From Streptomyces scopuliridis RB72 (GTDB taxonomy: Bacteria > Actinomycetota > Actinomycetes > Streptomycetales > Streptomycetaceae), in NCBI RefSeq assembly GCF_000718095.1, contig NZ_JOEI01000012.1:62001-126000 (forward strand): a stretch of 64,000 bases of DNA, in the 5' to 3' direction. Made by a program: the position numbers and the translations under genes. Shown here in pieces: positions 25,503-34,702 of the stretch (its first letter is position 1; each line of letters begins with the position of its first letter). Below the pieces are notes generated by a model. It searched no databases. It was not told where the DNA came from and saw nothing but the letters and a program-made list of their open reading frames with translations.

Positions 25503-26985
25503 GGCGAAAGGCCGCGAGCCCCCGTGCGGCGATCACCGTGGTCGAGGCGAGGGCGGTCACAACCGTGCAGATGACCAGGGCGGGCCAGGCGTAGGTGACC
25601 TGTGCCAGGGTTCCGGAGCGGTTCATCAACAGGCCGAAGAGGGGGGCGAGTTGCGTGAGGAGCAGGAGGGGAAATGTGTACGGCAGCATCCGCGGCGTCA
25701 CTCGCCACCACGGTTGCCGTGCGGTGCGCCGAGCCCATCGGCGGGCGTGAAGGACGCCACGGACGCCGAGGCCCGTAGCCAGCAGGGTGAGGGCCCCGAG
25801 GACCCAATCGGCCGTCATGGAAAACGGCTTGGCCACCTCAGGGTTCTCGCCCCGGGCGAGGTCGACGAGGCCCTGCGAGATCTGGGGGGCGTCGTCCCCG
25901 GAGATCATGCCGGTGTTGGTGACGACCGCGATCCCGATCCCGCTGTCGGGCAGCAGGGTCGCGATCGAGTTGTGGGTCAGGAGCTGGCCGGTGTGCTGGA
26001 TCACCCTGGGCTCATCGTCCTGCGTGCTCTCCGACCAGCCCATCGCGTAGTGGCTGTCCCGCGGTGTCTTGGGCGGAGTGTGCGTGAGGTCGATGGTGCG
26101 TGCGGCGGCGATGCGCCGGCCGTCGGCGGACACGCCCTGGTTGTTCTGGGCGATCAGCCACTGCGAGAGGTCGTCGGCCGTAGTGACGACGCCGTGGCCG
26201 CCGGCGGTGAACCAGCGGGGGTGGGGACGGGAGAGCACCGTGCCGTACAGGCGGACGTAGCCGCGGGCTCGATCGGGCATGCCGTCGGTGGTGTCGACGG
26301 AGGCGGTGTGCGACATGCGCAGCGGCTGGAAGATCTCCGCGGACAGGTAGTCGGCGAAGGGCTGTCCGCTGACCACCTCGACCAGGCGGGCCGCGACGAA
26401 ATAGTTGGGGTTGTGGTAGTTGTTCTCGGTGCCGGGCGCGGCGGCCAGGCGCGCCTCGCGCATCGCGGCGACCGCCTCCTTGAGCGTGTGCGGTTGGGCG
26501 CGGGTCAGATCGGGGTAGGCGGAGTCGGCCATGCCGGAGGTCTGGGTCAGCAGCTGCCGGACGGTGATCTTTTTGGCGCGCTGGTCGGCCATGGTGAACT
26601 CGGGCAGGTAGCGGTGCACGGGCCGGTCCAGGTCGACCTTGCCCGCCTCGACGAGCCGCATGACGGCAAGAGCGGTCATGGACTTCGACAGCGACGCCAC
26701 CGGCATGCGCGTCTGTGCGGTCATGGCCTGCCCGGACGCGGCGTGCCCATAACCGGCGGTGTGCACAACCCGGTCACCTTTGGTCACGGCAACCACTGCG
26801 CCCGGCAGATCCGTCTGCTCCATGTAGTCCCGTACGTAACGGTCGATGGCGAGCGGATCCAGGGTGGCGGCGGGTTTCGCGGCGGAGGCGGGCGCGGCGG
26901 CGGACAACGCGGCCGCGATGCCGAGCGCGGCCACCAGGGCAGCCAGTCGGTGACGGGCGCCGGTGCGGTCGGTGAACATCTTCAT
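25450..26985 (-). CDS. Secreted, membrane-anchored serine hydrolase (beta-lactamase/DD-peptidase class C family)
   Basis: A 511-residue protein. A signal peptide (LAALVAALGIAAALSAAAPASA) is followed by a serine-hydrolase domain with SLSK (in MPVASLSKSMTAL) and the Tyr motif YHN. Three C-terminal helices (about 395-490) anchor it, so the catalytic domain faces outside. These enzymes may be esterases, peptidases or peptidoglycan-modifying; beta-lactam resistance cannot be assumed. The start is ATG 26985 or 26979, both with poor SD. It is divergent from the histidine kinase remnant across an 18-bp palindrome, suggesting that the lost two-component system controlled it. Confidence 0.85.
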   Translation of the reverse strand: MKMFTDRTGARHRLAALVAALGIAAALSAAAPASAAKPAATLDPLAIDRYVRDYMEQTDLPGAVVAVTKGDRVVHTAGYGHAASGQAMTAQTRMPVASLSKSMTALAVMRLVEAGKVDLDRPVHRYLPEFTMADQRAKKITVRQLLTQTSGMADSAYPDLTRAQPHTLKEAVAAMREARLAAAPGTENNYHNPNYFVAARLVEVVSGQPFADYLSAEIFQPLRMSHTASVDTTDGMPDRARGYVRLYGTVLSRPHPRWFTAGGHGVVTTADDLSQWLIAQNNQGVSADGRRIAAARTIDLTHTPPKTPRDSHYAMGWSESTQDDEPRVIQHTGQLLTHNSIATLLPDSGIGIAVVTNTGMISGDDAPQISQGLVDLARGENPEVAKPFSMTADWVLGALTLLATGLGVRGVLHARRWARRTARQPWWRVTPRMLPYTFPLLLLTQLAPLFGLLMNRSGTLAQVTYAWPALVICTVVTALASTTVIAARGLAAFRLSRRLPPPSSPAARARP

Positions 26986-27043
26986 GGAGCCCAGTGCACC
27001 GGTTCGGCCCCGGTCGGCGCTTTGGCGTACACGGGAGTCCAAA

Positions 27044-27061
27044 GGTAGTGCCGGCACTACC
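27044..27061. promoter_or_regulatory. Perfect 18-bp palindrome between hydrolase and kinase genes
   Basis: GGTAGTGCCGGCACTACC is exactly self-complementary and lies 58 bases before the hydrolase start and 33 bases before the kinase start. It is flanked by TTTGG/CCAAA half sites (27021-27043). It is probably the operator of the NarL/LuxR-type regulator formerly encoded next door. Confidence 0.65.
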
Positions 27062-27094
27062 GCTTGACGTTCCCTGCCCCGGTACCGTCGGCGC

Positions 27095-28141
27095 GTGCGA
27101 CACCGAACCGCGTGGCAGGCCCTGGCCCAGACTCCGCTGAAAGTGCTCGGCTCCAGCTGGCCCTGGCGGGCGTTCGCCTACCTGCTGTCCGGGGTCGTCT
27201 TCGGCGCCATCACCACGACCGTCCTGGTGATGATGCTGGTCGCGGGGGTCGTTTCGCTGATCGTGGCCGTGGGGGCGGTGCTCCTGCTCGGCGTCGCGCT
27301 GTCCGGCATCGTCGTCACCCGCTTCGAGCGGTGGCGCCTGCGCCTCGTGGACTTGGACCCGGTGCCGGACCCTCACCAGGCCCCCGAGCGAGCCGGGCTG
27401 CGCGGATGGCTGTACACGCGGCTGCGGGAGCCGGCGACCTGGCGCGAGCTCGGCTTCACCGCGGTGTCGTTGACCGCCTTGTGGTGGATGGATTTCCTCG
27501 TCCTGGGTTTCGCCCTGGTCGTCCCCGTGCTGGTGATGGTGTCGCCGGCCGACGATCCCGGTGCCTGGCCCTTGCTGATCGTCGGCCTGTGTCTGCTGCC
27601 CGCGGCGCCGTACACCATCACCGCCTGGGCCGGTGCGAGGGCCGCGATCACGCGTCTCATGCTGGCGCCCCGCGACAGCGAACTGGGACGCCGGCTGACC
27701 GACGTACGAGCCTCCAGGGCACGTCTGGTCGACGCCTTCGACGCGGAGCGACGCCGGATCGAGCGGGACCTGCACGACGGAGCGCAGCAGCGGCTCGTCT
27801 CCCTCAATGTGATGCTCGGCCTGGCCCGCCTCGATGCCGAGCCCGGCTCCCCCCTGGCCGGGCAGCTCGTCGACGCCCAGGAACAAGTCACCCTCGCTGT
27901 TGACGAGTTGCGCGAGCTGAGTCGCGGCGTCCACCCCAAAGCCCTCACCGACCACGGTCTGGCAGCGGCGGTCGAGAACCTCGCCACCCGCTCCGCCCTG
28001 CCTGTCACGGCCGACATCCGCCTTCCCCGCCGTGTGCCCGTCTCCGTGGAGACCACCGCATACTTCGTGATCGCCGAAGCCCTGGCCAACACCACCAAAC
28101 ACAGCCACGCGACCCAAGCCCGGGTGCACGCCAGCTCCTGA
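27095..28141 (+). pseudogene. Truncated two-component histidine kinase
   Basis: The first 340 residues or so are a normal NarL-class kinase: several membrane helices (about 28-80 and 125-190), a HisKA_3 phosphoacceptor segment (RRRIERDLHDGAQQRL, His227) and the N-box region of the ATPase (FVIAEALANTTKHS). After ATQARVHA the protein stops (TGA at 28139). The G1 and G2 boxes of the ATP-binding domain, about 70-90 residues, are missing, so it cannot autophosphorylate. The sequence right after the break is the end of the cognate response regulator in another frame, so one deletion removed both. Confidence 0.88.
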
Positions 28142-28362
28142 ACCGCCGCCACGACCCCTTACAACGGCTCACTCCACGGGAACGCGAAGTCCTCGCCCTC
28201 ATGGCCGAGGGCCACGCCAACGCCGAGATCGCCCGCGAGCTGTACGTCACCGAAGCGGCGGTGAACAAACACGTCAGCAGCATCCTGCAGAAACTCGAAC
28301 TCCGCCTCGACGGCCAGGGGCACCGCCGCGTGCTCGCGGTCCTCACCTACCTCCGCGCGTGA
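28132..28362 (+). pseudogene. Response-regulator remnant: LuxR-type DNA-binding domain only
   Basis: Read in the frame ending with TGA 28360-28362, the sequence gives QLLNRRHDPLQRLTPRERE, then a full LuxR helix-turn-helix (EGHANAEIARELYVTEAAV, NKHVSSILQKL) and the family ending HRRVLAVLTYLRA. The receiver domain and start codon are gone, and the frame differs from that of the kinase fragment (27095-28141), so no fusion protein is made from the kinase start. It overlaps the kinase fragment's last bases. The gap to bioY is 25 bases. Confidence 0.87.
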
Positions 28363-28387
28363 CCGGCGCGTCGGCCTTCAGGTGACG

Positions 28388-28972
28388 TCAGCCGCGGCGG
28401 CCGATGAGCTTCCACGCGGCGGGCAGCGCGCCCATCGCCAGGGCGGCCTTGAGCGCGTCCCCGAGCAGGAAGGGCACCAGACCGGCGCTGACGGCGGCAC
28501 TCAGTGACATCCCGGTGTACAGCGCCAGGTAGGGCACGCCCACCGCGTAGATGATCACCGAGCCGAGCACCATCGTGCCTGCCGTACGCGGTACGGAGCG
28601 GTCGCCGCCGCGGCGGGCCAGCGCGCCCACCACCGTGGCGGCGAGCAGCATGCCGAGGACATAGCCGAAGGAGGCGAAGCTCAGACCCGAGCGGCCCTCC
28701 GCGAACCACGGCATTCCGGCCATGCCGACCACGGCGTAGAGCGCGAGGGAGAGGAAACCGCGGCGGGCGCCCAGGGCGGTGCCGACGAGCAGCGCGGCGA
28801 AGGTCTGGCCGGTGACCGGGACGGGCGAGCCGGGGACGGGGACGGCTATCTGCGCCGCCACTCCGGTGAGCACCGCTCCCCCGACGACCAGGGCGATGTC
28901 CCGGGTGCGGGTGGCGGGGAGCAGATCGGCGAGGACCGCTCCGGTACGGGGGGCTGCGGCAGCAGTACTCAT
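28388..28972 (-). CDS. bioY: BioY, biotin-uptake ECF transporter substrate-binding subunit
   Basis: A 194-residue membrane protein with about six helices. The BioY signatures PVPGSPVPVTGQTFAALLVG and YAVVGMAGMPWFAEG are clear. BioY binds biotin and works alone at low rate or with the ECF ATPase/transmembrane units, which are not in this window. The ATG at 28972 has GGAG six bases upstream. The 293-base gap to sodF holds the divergent promoters and the Nur box; I see no riboswitch in it. Confidence 0.93.
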   Translation of the reverse strand: MSTAAAAPRTGAVLADLLPATRTRDIALVVGGAVLTGVAAQIAVPVPGSPVPVTGQTFAALLVGTALGARRGFLSLALYAVVGMAGMPWFAEGRSGLSFASFGYVLGMLLAATVVGALARRGGDRSVPRTAGTMVLGSVIIYAVGVPYLALYTGMSLSAAVSAGLVPFLLGDALKAALAMGALPAAWKLIGRRG

Positions 28973-29226
28973 GGGGTCTCCGCGGTCGTGGGACGCCGGG
29001 CTTCCGACGTCGGGGGGAAGGCTCGGGCTTCAGGCACCGAACAGCCCGACGGTAACCGACGGCCCCGCGCCGTATCACCGTCACTCGCCCACAAAGGGGA
29101 GGTCAGCGCATTGTCGGAGGTGGCACAAAGTGCCGCTCCGACGCGGGCCTCGCGGCACGGGGACGGCACGGCGGACCTAGGACCATCGCCTGATCAGCAC
29201 GCGGTTCTGTTGCTGCTAGCGTGCAC

Positions 29227-29243
29227 TTGCATAAGATGTGCAA
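29227..29243 (+). promoter_or_regulatory. Nur (nickel-responsive Fur-family) box at sodF
   Basis: TTGCA (29227-29231) and TGCAA (29239-29243) are separated by seven bases. This matches the TTGCaa-N5-ttGCAA box bound by Nur in S. coelicolor, where nickel-loaded Nur represses the iron SOD. It lies 22 bases before the sodF start, between promoter and SD. Confidence 0.75.
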
Positions 29244-29265
29244 TAAGAGGCCGGAGGGTTTGACC

Positions 29266-29907
29266 ATGGCGGTATACACGCTTCCTGAACTTCCGTACGA
29301 CTACGCGGCGCTCGAACCGGTCATCAATCCGCAGATCATCGAGCTGCACCACGACAAGCACCACGCGGCCTACGTCAAGGGCGCCAACGACACGCTCGAA
29401 CAGCTCGCGGAGGCGCGCGACAAGGAGTCCTGGGGAGCGATCAACGGGCTGGAGAAGAACCTCGCGTTCCATCTCTCCGGCCATATCCTCCACTCGATCT
29501 ACTGGCACAACATGACCGGTGACGGCGGCGGCGAGCCGCTCGCCGCGGACGGCGTCGGCGATCTGGCGGACGCGATCGCCGAGTCCTTCGGCTCCTTCGC
29601 CGGCTTCAAGTCCCAGCTGACCAAGGCCGCCGCGACCACCCAGGGCTCGGGCTGGGGCGTGCTGGCGTACGAGCCGGTCAGCGGCCGGCTGATCGTCGAG
29701 CAGGTCTACGACCACCAGGGCAATGTCGGCCAGGGCTCGGTACCGGTCCTGGTCTTCGACGCCTGGGAGCACGCCTTCTACCTCCAGTACAAGAACCAGA
29801 AGGTGGACTTCATCGAGGCCATGTGGCGGGTCGTCAACTGGCAGGACGTGGCGAAGCGTTACGCGTCCGCCAAGGAGCGCGCCCACAACCTGCTGCTCGC
29901 GCCGTAG
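29266..29907 (+). CDS. sodF: Iron superoxide dismutase
   Basis: A 213-residue cytosolic enzyme converting superoxide to oxygen and hydrogen peroxide. The N-terminal [20 protein letters not shown] and metal-site residues are visible: His in [11 protein letters not shown], His in [15 protein letters not shown], and Asp/His in [13 protein letters not shown]. Fe versus Mn cannot be fully decided from sequence; gene context and the Nur box support the SodF type. The ATG at 29266 follows GGAGGG. In streptomycetes nickel shifts expression from SodF to the nickel enzyme SodN. Confidence 0.95.
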   Translation: MAVYTLPELPYDYAALEPVINPQIIELHHDKHHAAYVKGANDTLEQLAEARDKESWGAINGLEKNLAFHLSGHILHSIYWHNMTGDGGGEPLAADGVGDLADAIAESFGSFAGFKSQLTKAAATTQGSGWGVLAYEPVSGRLIVEQVYDHQGNVGQGSVPVLVFDAWEHAFYLQYKNQKVDFIEAMWRVVNWQDVAKRYASAKERAHNLLLAP

Positions 29908-29989
29908 ACCCGGCGGGCCGTGCCGCCCCGGGCCGTACGCGTCCTGCTCGTGATCGTCTTCTCACCTTTCACGTGCGGGCGGAATGAGG

Positions 29990-30026
29990 AAGGACCCCCG
30001 CGAGGACGTGACTCGCGGGGGTCCTT
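29990..30026. terminator. Bidirectional terminator between sodF and the mycothiol oxidoreductase gene
   Basis: A perfect 15-bp stem, AAGGACCCCCGCGAG (29990-30004) with its complement (30012-30026), and a 7-base loop between convergent genes. Confidence 0.9.
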
Positions 30027-30061
30027 CTGTGGAATCGAGCAGATAACCGGGCAGATATGGG

Positions 30062-30685
30062 TCAGTCGAAAATGGGGCCCTGCGTCCTCGTCCTCTTGAT
30101 CTCGTAGAAGCCCGGGATCGACGCGACCATCAGCGTGCCGTCCCAGAGCTTCGCCGCTTCCTCGCCCTTGGGCGCCGGGGTGACGACCGGGCCGAAGAAG
30201 GCGATCTGCTCGCCGTCCGCGCCGGGGACGGCGATGACCGGCGTACCGACCTCCTGGCCGACCTTGTCGATGCCCTCCTTGTGGGAGGCGCGCAGCTCCT
30301 TGTCGTACGTGTCGGAGTCGGCGTAGTCGATCAGATCGGCGGGCAGGCCCACGTCCGCCAGGGCGCCGACGATCGCCTCGCGGGAGCTGCCCTCACCCTG
30401 GTTGTGGAAGCGGGTACCGAGCGCGGTGTACAGCGGTCCCACGACCTTGTCGCCGTGCTTCTGCTGAGCGGCGATGACCACACGGACCGGGGCCCAGGCC
30501 TTCGCGAGGCCCTCGCGGTACTCCTCGGGGATGTCCTTGTCCTCATTGAGGACGGCCAGGCTCATCACGTGCCAGCGGACCTCGATATCGCGGACCTTCT
30601 GGACTTCGAGGACCCAGCGGGAGGTCATCCAGGCCCAGGGGCACAGCGGGTCGAACCAGAAGTCGACGGGGGTCTTCTCGGACAT
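30062..30685 (-). CDS. DsbA-fold mycothiol-dependent oxidoreductase (Rv2466c-like)
   Basis: A 207-residue cytosolic thioredoxin-fold protein. The active site is FWFDPLCPWAW (Cys15-Pro-Trp-Ala), a single-cysteine variant of CxxC as in Mycobacterium Rv2466c, the mycothiol-dependent nitroreductase (mycoredoxin-3). The cis-Pro region VGTPVIAVPG is present. Substrates in Streptomyces are unknown; reduction of mycothiol mixed disulfides or nitro compounds fits the family. The ATG at 30685 follows GAGGAGAG. Its neighbours are sodF and divergent pepN; the redox link to sodF may be coincidence. Confidence 0.88.
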   Translation of the reverse strand: MSEKTPVDFWFDPLCPWAWMTSRWVLEVQKVRDIEVRWHVMSLAVLNEDKDIPEEYREGLAKAWAPVRVVIAAQQKHGDKVVGPLYTALGTRFHNQGEGSSREAIVGALADVGLPADLIDYADSDTYDKELRASHKEGIDKVGQEVGTPVIAVPGADGEQIAFFGPVVTPAPKGEEAAKLWDGTLMVASIPGFYEIKRTRTQGPIFD

Positions 30686-30834
30686 GTCTCTCCTCAAGAA
30701 CGGCTGCGGATGCACCTCACAGCGGCAACGCCCCGGGCCGCCGGGGGCATTCCCGGATGCCGCACGTCAGTGGCGCGTGCGAGGATCGTTGCTGTTTCGG
30801 ACGAGCCAAGAAGGCGAGCCACAAAGGAGTGACC

Positions 30835-33435
30835 GTGCCCGGTGAGAACCTGTCCCGCGAAGAGGCCCGCGAGCGGGCCCGCCTGCTGACTGTCGACGGG
30901 TATGAGGTGGACCTCGACCTGCGCTCGGCGGTCGGCGAGGTGCCGGGCTCGGGCGAACCGGGAGCGGACACTCCGCCGCGGACCTTCCGCTCCGTGACGA
31001 CGATCCGGTTCCGCTGCGCCGAGCCCGGGGCCGCCACCTTCGCCGATCTGATCGCCCCGGGCGTGAGCGCCGTGACGCTCAACGGGACGGAGCTCGACCC
31101 GGCCGCCGTCTTCGACGGCTCGCGGATCGCGCTGGAGGGTCTGCTGGCGGAGAACGTCCTGGTGGTGGACGCGCAGTGCGCGTACAGCCGTACCGGCGAG
31201 GGCATGCACCGCTTCGTCGACCCGGAGGACGGCGAGGTCTATCTCTATACGCAGTACGAGCCGGCCGACGCGCGCCGGGTCTTCGCCAATTTCGAGCAGC
31301 CTGACCTCAAGGCCCCGTACCGCTTCCGGGTGACCGCGCCCGAGGGCTGGACCGCGTGGAGCAATGGCGAGGGCACGCTGACCGACGGGGTGTGGCACTT
31401 CGCGGAGACGAAGCCGATCTCGACGTACATCACGGCGGTCCTGGCCGGTCCGTACCACTATGTGACCGATTCCTACCGCCGTACGTTCGACGACGGCACG
31501 GTCCTGGAGATCCCGCTCGGCGCGATGTGCCGCAAGGGCCTCGCCCGGCACTTCGACGCGGACGATGTCTTCCTGATCACCAAGCAGGGCCTGGACTTCT
31601 TCCACGACCACTTCGACTACCCGTATCCGTTCGGGAAGTACGACCAGGCGTTCGTGCCCGAGTACAACCTCGGTGCGATGGAGAACCCCGGTCTGGTGAC
31701 GTTCCGCGAGGAGTACATCTTCCGCGGGCATGTGACCCAGGCGTCGTACGAGCGCCGGTCGAACACCATCCTGCACGAGATGGCGCACATGTGGTTCGGC
31801 GATCTGGTGACCATGCGGTGGTGGGACGACCTGTGGCTGAAGGAGTCGTTCGCGGACTTCATGGGCTCGTTCGCGCAGGTGGGGGCGACCCGCTTCACCA
31901 ATGGCTGGACGACCTTCGCCAACAACCGCAAGGCGTGGGCGTACCGCGCGGACCAGCAGCCGTCCACCCATCCGATCACGGCCGACATCCGTGATCTGGA
32001 GGACGCCAAGCTGAACTTCGACGGCATCACGTACGCCAAGGGCGCGTCGGTGCTGAAGCAACTGGTGGCGTACGTCGGCCAGGACGCGTTCCTGGAGGGC
32101 GCCCGGCGCTACTTCAAGCGGAACGCGTACGGGAACACGCGACTGGACGATCTGCTCTCCGTACTGGAGGAGACGTCCGGGCGGGACATGGCGGGCTGGT
32201 CCCGCTCATGGCTGGAAACCGCCGGGCTCAACTCGCTCACCCCGCAGGTGATCTTCGACGCCGAGGGGCGGATCACTGAGCTGGCCGTGGTGCAGGACGC
32301 CGCGGAGTCGCATCCGGAGCTCCGGCCGCACCGGGTGGCCATCGGGCTGTACCGGCGTACGCCGGAGGGCGAGCTCGTACGGTTCGCCCGTACCGAGACG
32401 GATGTGGCCGGGCCGCGTACGGTCGTCACCGAACTGGCGGGCGCGGAACGGCCGGAGCTGATCCTCGTCAATGACGACGATCTGACGTACTGCAAGATCC
32501 GCTTCGACGCGGGCTCGCTGGACACCCTGCGCGCGTATCTCGCGGACCTCACCGACCCGCTCGCCCGCGCCCTGTGCTGGTCCGCGCTCTGGAACCTCAC
32601 GCGCGACGCGCTCATGCCGGCCCGGGACTTCATCGGTCTGGTGCTCACCCACGCGGGCCGCGAGACGGGCATCGGCGTGCTCCAGATGCTGCACGCCTGG
32701 GCCGAGTCGGCGCTCACGCACTACGCGGCACCGGCCTGGCGCGAGGAGGGCGGGCGGCTGCTGGCCGAGGGCGCGCTGCGCGAGCTGCGGCTGTCCGAGC
32801 CCGGCAGCGAACACCAGCTGACCTGGGCGCGCTTCTTCGCCTCCGTCGCGTCGTCGGACGCGGACTTCCAGCTGCTGCGCGGGCTGCTGGACGGTACGGC
32901 GAAGATCGACGGTCTCGATGTCGACCAGGAGCTGCGCTGGGCCTTCCTGGGGCCGCTGGCCGCACACGGGCGGGCGGACGAGTCCGTCATCGACGCCGAA
33001 CTGGCCCGCGACGACACGGCGTCGGGCAAGCGCCATCAGGTGCGCTGTCTGGCGGCCCGGCCCTCGGCCGCCGTCAAGGCGCAGGCGTGGGCGCAGGTCG
33101 TCGAGTCGGACGCGCTGTCGAACGCGCTGGTCGAGGCGACGATCGCCGGTTTCGGCCGGCCGAACCAGCGGGAGTTGCTCGCGCCGTACGCCGCGAAGTA
33201 CTTCGAGGTCATCGAGCGGGTGTGGGCCGAGCGCTCGATCCAGATCGCCATGGATGTGGTGCGCGGGCTGTTCCCGGGGCTCCAGGGAGACCGCCGGACC
33301 CTGGACGCGGCGACGGCGTGGCTGGATACGCACCGTGAGGCGGCTCCCGCGCTGCGCAGGCTGGTGCTGGAGGCGACGGACGATCTGGCGCGTGCGCTGC
33401 GCGGTCAGGAGTGCGACACGGCGACCGCCGGCTGA
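30835..33435 (+). CDS. pepN: M1-family aminopeptidase N (first copy)
   Basis: An 866-residue zinc aminopeptidase that removes N-terminal residues from peptides. GAMEN (280-284) binds the substrate N-terminus; H314-E-M-A-H318 with the downstream Glu in LWLKESFADF binds zinc. The C-terminal ERAP1-like helical domain starts at about 530. The GTG at 30835 (MPGENLSREEARER) has AAAGGAG five bases upstream. A related copy lies at 41062-43638. Streptomycetes commonly carry both; partially different specificities are likely but not shown here. Confidence 0.94.
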   Translation: MPGENLSREEARERARLLTVDGYEVDLDLRSAVGEVPGSGEPGADTPPRTFRSVTTIRFRCAEPGAATFADLIAPGVSAVTLNGTELDPAAVFDGSRIALEGLLAENVLVVDAQCAYSRTGEGMHRFVDPEDGEVYLYTQYEPADARRVFANFEQPDLKAPYRFRVTAPEGWTAWSNGEGTLTDGVWHFAETKPISTYITAVLAGPYHYVTDSYRRTFDDGTVLEIPLGAMCRKGLARHFDADDVFLITKQGLDFFHDHFDYPYPFGKYDQAFVPEYNLGAMENPGLVTFREEYIFRGHVTQASYERRSNTILHEMAHMWFGDLVTMRWWDDLWLKESFADFMGSFAQVGATRFTNGWTTFANNRKAWAYRADQQPSTHPITADIRDLEDAKLNFDGITYAKGASVLKQLVAYVGQDAFLEGARRYFKRNAYGNTRLDDLLSVLEETSGRDMAGWSRSWLETAGLNSLTPQVIFDAEGRITELAVVQDAAESHPELRPHRVAIGLYRRTPEGELVRFARTETDVAGPRTVVTELAGAERPELILVNDDDLTYCKIRFDAGSLDTLRAYLADLTDPLARALCWSALWNLTRDALMPARDFIGLVLTHAGRETGIGVLQMLHAWAESALTHYAAPAWREEGGRLLAEGALRELRLSEPGSEHQLTWARFFASVASSDADFQLLRGLLDGTAKIDGLDVDQELRWAFLGPLAAHGRADESVIDAELARDDTASGKRHQVRCLAARPSAAVKAQAWAQVVESDALSNALVEATIAGFGRPNQRELLAPYAAKYFEVIERVWAERSIQIAMDVVRGLFPGLQGDRRTLDAATAWLDTHREAAPALRRLVLEATDDLARALRGQECDTATAG

Positions 33436-33568
33436 CGGCACAGGGACGTCCGGACGGGCCCCTGATCGGCAGTCGAACGCCCTTACTTTAGGACGATCTT
33501 GTCCGGTTTTGCCGACAAACGGGTAACAGGGGTTAGAGGGACGCCTGAGTAGGGGGAGACACCGGGAC

Positions 33569-34702
33569 ATGAACAACAACACCCCGGTCTCCCCCCACCG
33601 CCTCAGCCACCTCGGCCACCTCTCCGATGATGTGCGGAGTCGTGTGCTCTCGCTCGCGCAGCTGCGTGAGCGCGGCGTCCCGGGCGGCCGGGCCACCGCT
33701 CAGTGCCGGCCCGGCGGCCCCTGGCAGCAACCGCTGCCGGGCGTCTTCCTGTTGCACGCGGGCCCGCCGACCGCCGAGGAGCGGCTCCAGGCGGTACTGC
33801 TGTACGCGGGGCGGCCGAGCGCGGAGAGCTCCCGGGGTGTGCCCGCCCAGCCCGGCCGGCTCGCGGCGTCCGCCACCTCCGCGTCCTCGGCCTCGTCCAC
33901 TTCAACGTCGCCAACTTCGGTGTCTCCGTACGGCGCGGTGATGATCACGGGGCTGGCGGCGTTGTCGCTGTACGGATTCTCGTCCGCTCCCCCGCTGCTC
34001 TCGCTGGACCACGTCGATGTGCTCGTACCGCGCACCCGGCGGCTGCGGTCCACGGGGTACGCCCGGCTGATCCGGGCCCACTCCCTGCCGCGGCCCGAGC
34101 GGATCGACGGGATGCCGGTGGCTCCGGTGGGGCGTGCGCTGGCCGACGCGGTCGCGGAGTCGTCCGACGCGGACGCCGTCGTCACGCTGCTGACCGAGGC
34201 GGTCCGCGCCGGGCACTGCGAACCGGCCCTGGTGGTACGGGAGCTGAGCCAGTCCGGGCTGCTGGCGCGGCAGCATGTGGTGGACGCGGTGGACTCCCTG
34301 CTCGCCGAGGGGCGGACGCTGGCCGAGGGCAGGCTGTATGAACTGGTGCGGGTGTACGGGCTCCAGGAGCCGCTGTGGAACGTGGATCTACGGCTGCCGG
34401 GCGGACCGCATCTGGGCGGCGTGGACGCCTACTGGCCGGACCAGGCGGTCGCGGTCGAGCTGGACACCCGGGCACCGAGGCCGGGCGGCCGGGACGCCGA
34501 ACGGACGGACGACGAGGACGAGCAGTGGGCGGCGGCCGTCCGTAAGCGCGAGCATCTGGAGCGGCTCGGGATCACGGTCGTCCATCTCACGCCCAGGAAG
34601 CTGCGGGAGGCGCTGGATCAGCAGGCGACGGTGGTCCGTACGGCCTTGATGGCGGCGAACGACCGGGATCCGGCCGCGCAGGTGGTCATCCTGCCGAGAT
34701 GA
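33569..34702 (+). CDS. Unknown protein with PD-(D/E)xK-like C-terminal domain
   Basis: A 377-residue protein I cannot name. The N-terminal part (LSLAQLRERGVPGGRATAQC to LYAGRPSAESSRG) resembles the DNA-binding heads of AbiEi-like antitoxins. A Ser/Thr/Ala run (about residues 97-117) interrupts it. The C-terminal 90 residues contain GGVDAYWPDQAVAVELDT, a D...ExD arrangement, then W..AVRKREHLERLGITVV, like DUF559/Vsr-type nuclease folds. There is no companion AbiEii gene, so an antitoxin role is doubtful; a nuclease or nuclease-like regulator is an inference. The ATG at 33569 follows GGGGGAGA at long spacing. It stands alone between pepN and the subtilase. Confidence 0.7.
   Translation: MNNNTPVSPHRLSHLGHLSDDVRSRVLSLAQLRERGVPGGRATAQCRPGGPWQQPLPGVFLLHAGPPTAEERLQAVLLYAGRPSAESSRGVPAQPGRLAASATSASSASSTSTSPTSVSPYGAVMITGLAALSLYGFSSAPPLLSLDHVDVLVPRTRRLRSTGYARLIRAHSLPRPERIDGMPVAPVGRALADAVAESSDADAVVTLLTEAVRAGHCEPALVVRELSQSGLLARQHVVDAVDSLLAEGRTLAEGRLYELVRVYGLQEPLWNVDLRLPGGPHLGGVDAYWPDQAVAVELDTRAPRPGGRDAERTDDEDEQWAAAVRKREHLERLGITVVHLTPRKLREALDQQATVVRTALMAANDRDPAAQVVILPR

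Noticed and set aside
28973..29226. Riboswitch or BirA-type operator before bioY
   Set aside because: No conserved aptamer-like pattern or convincing inverted repeat could be seen; only a plain SD and the divergent sodF signals.
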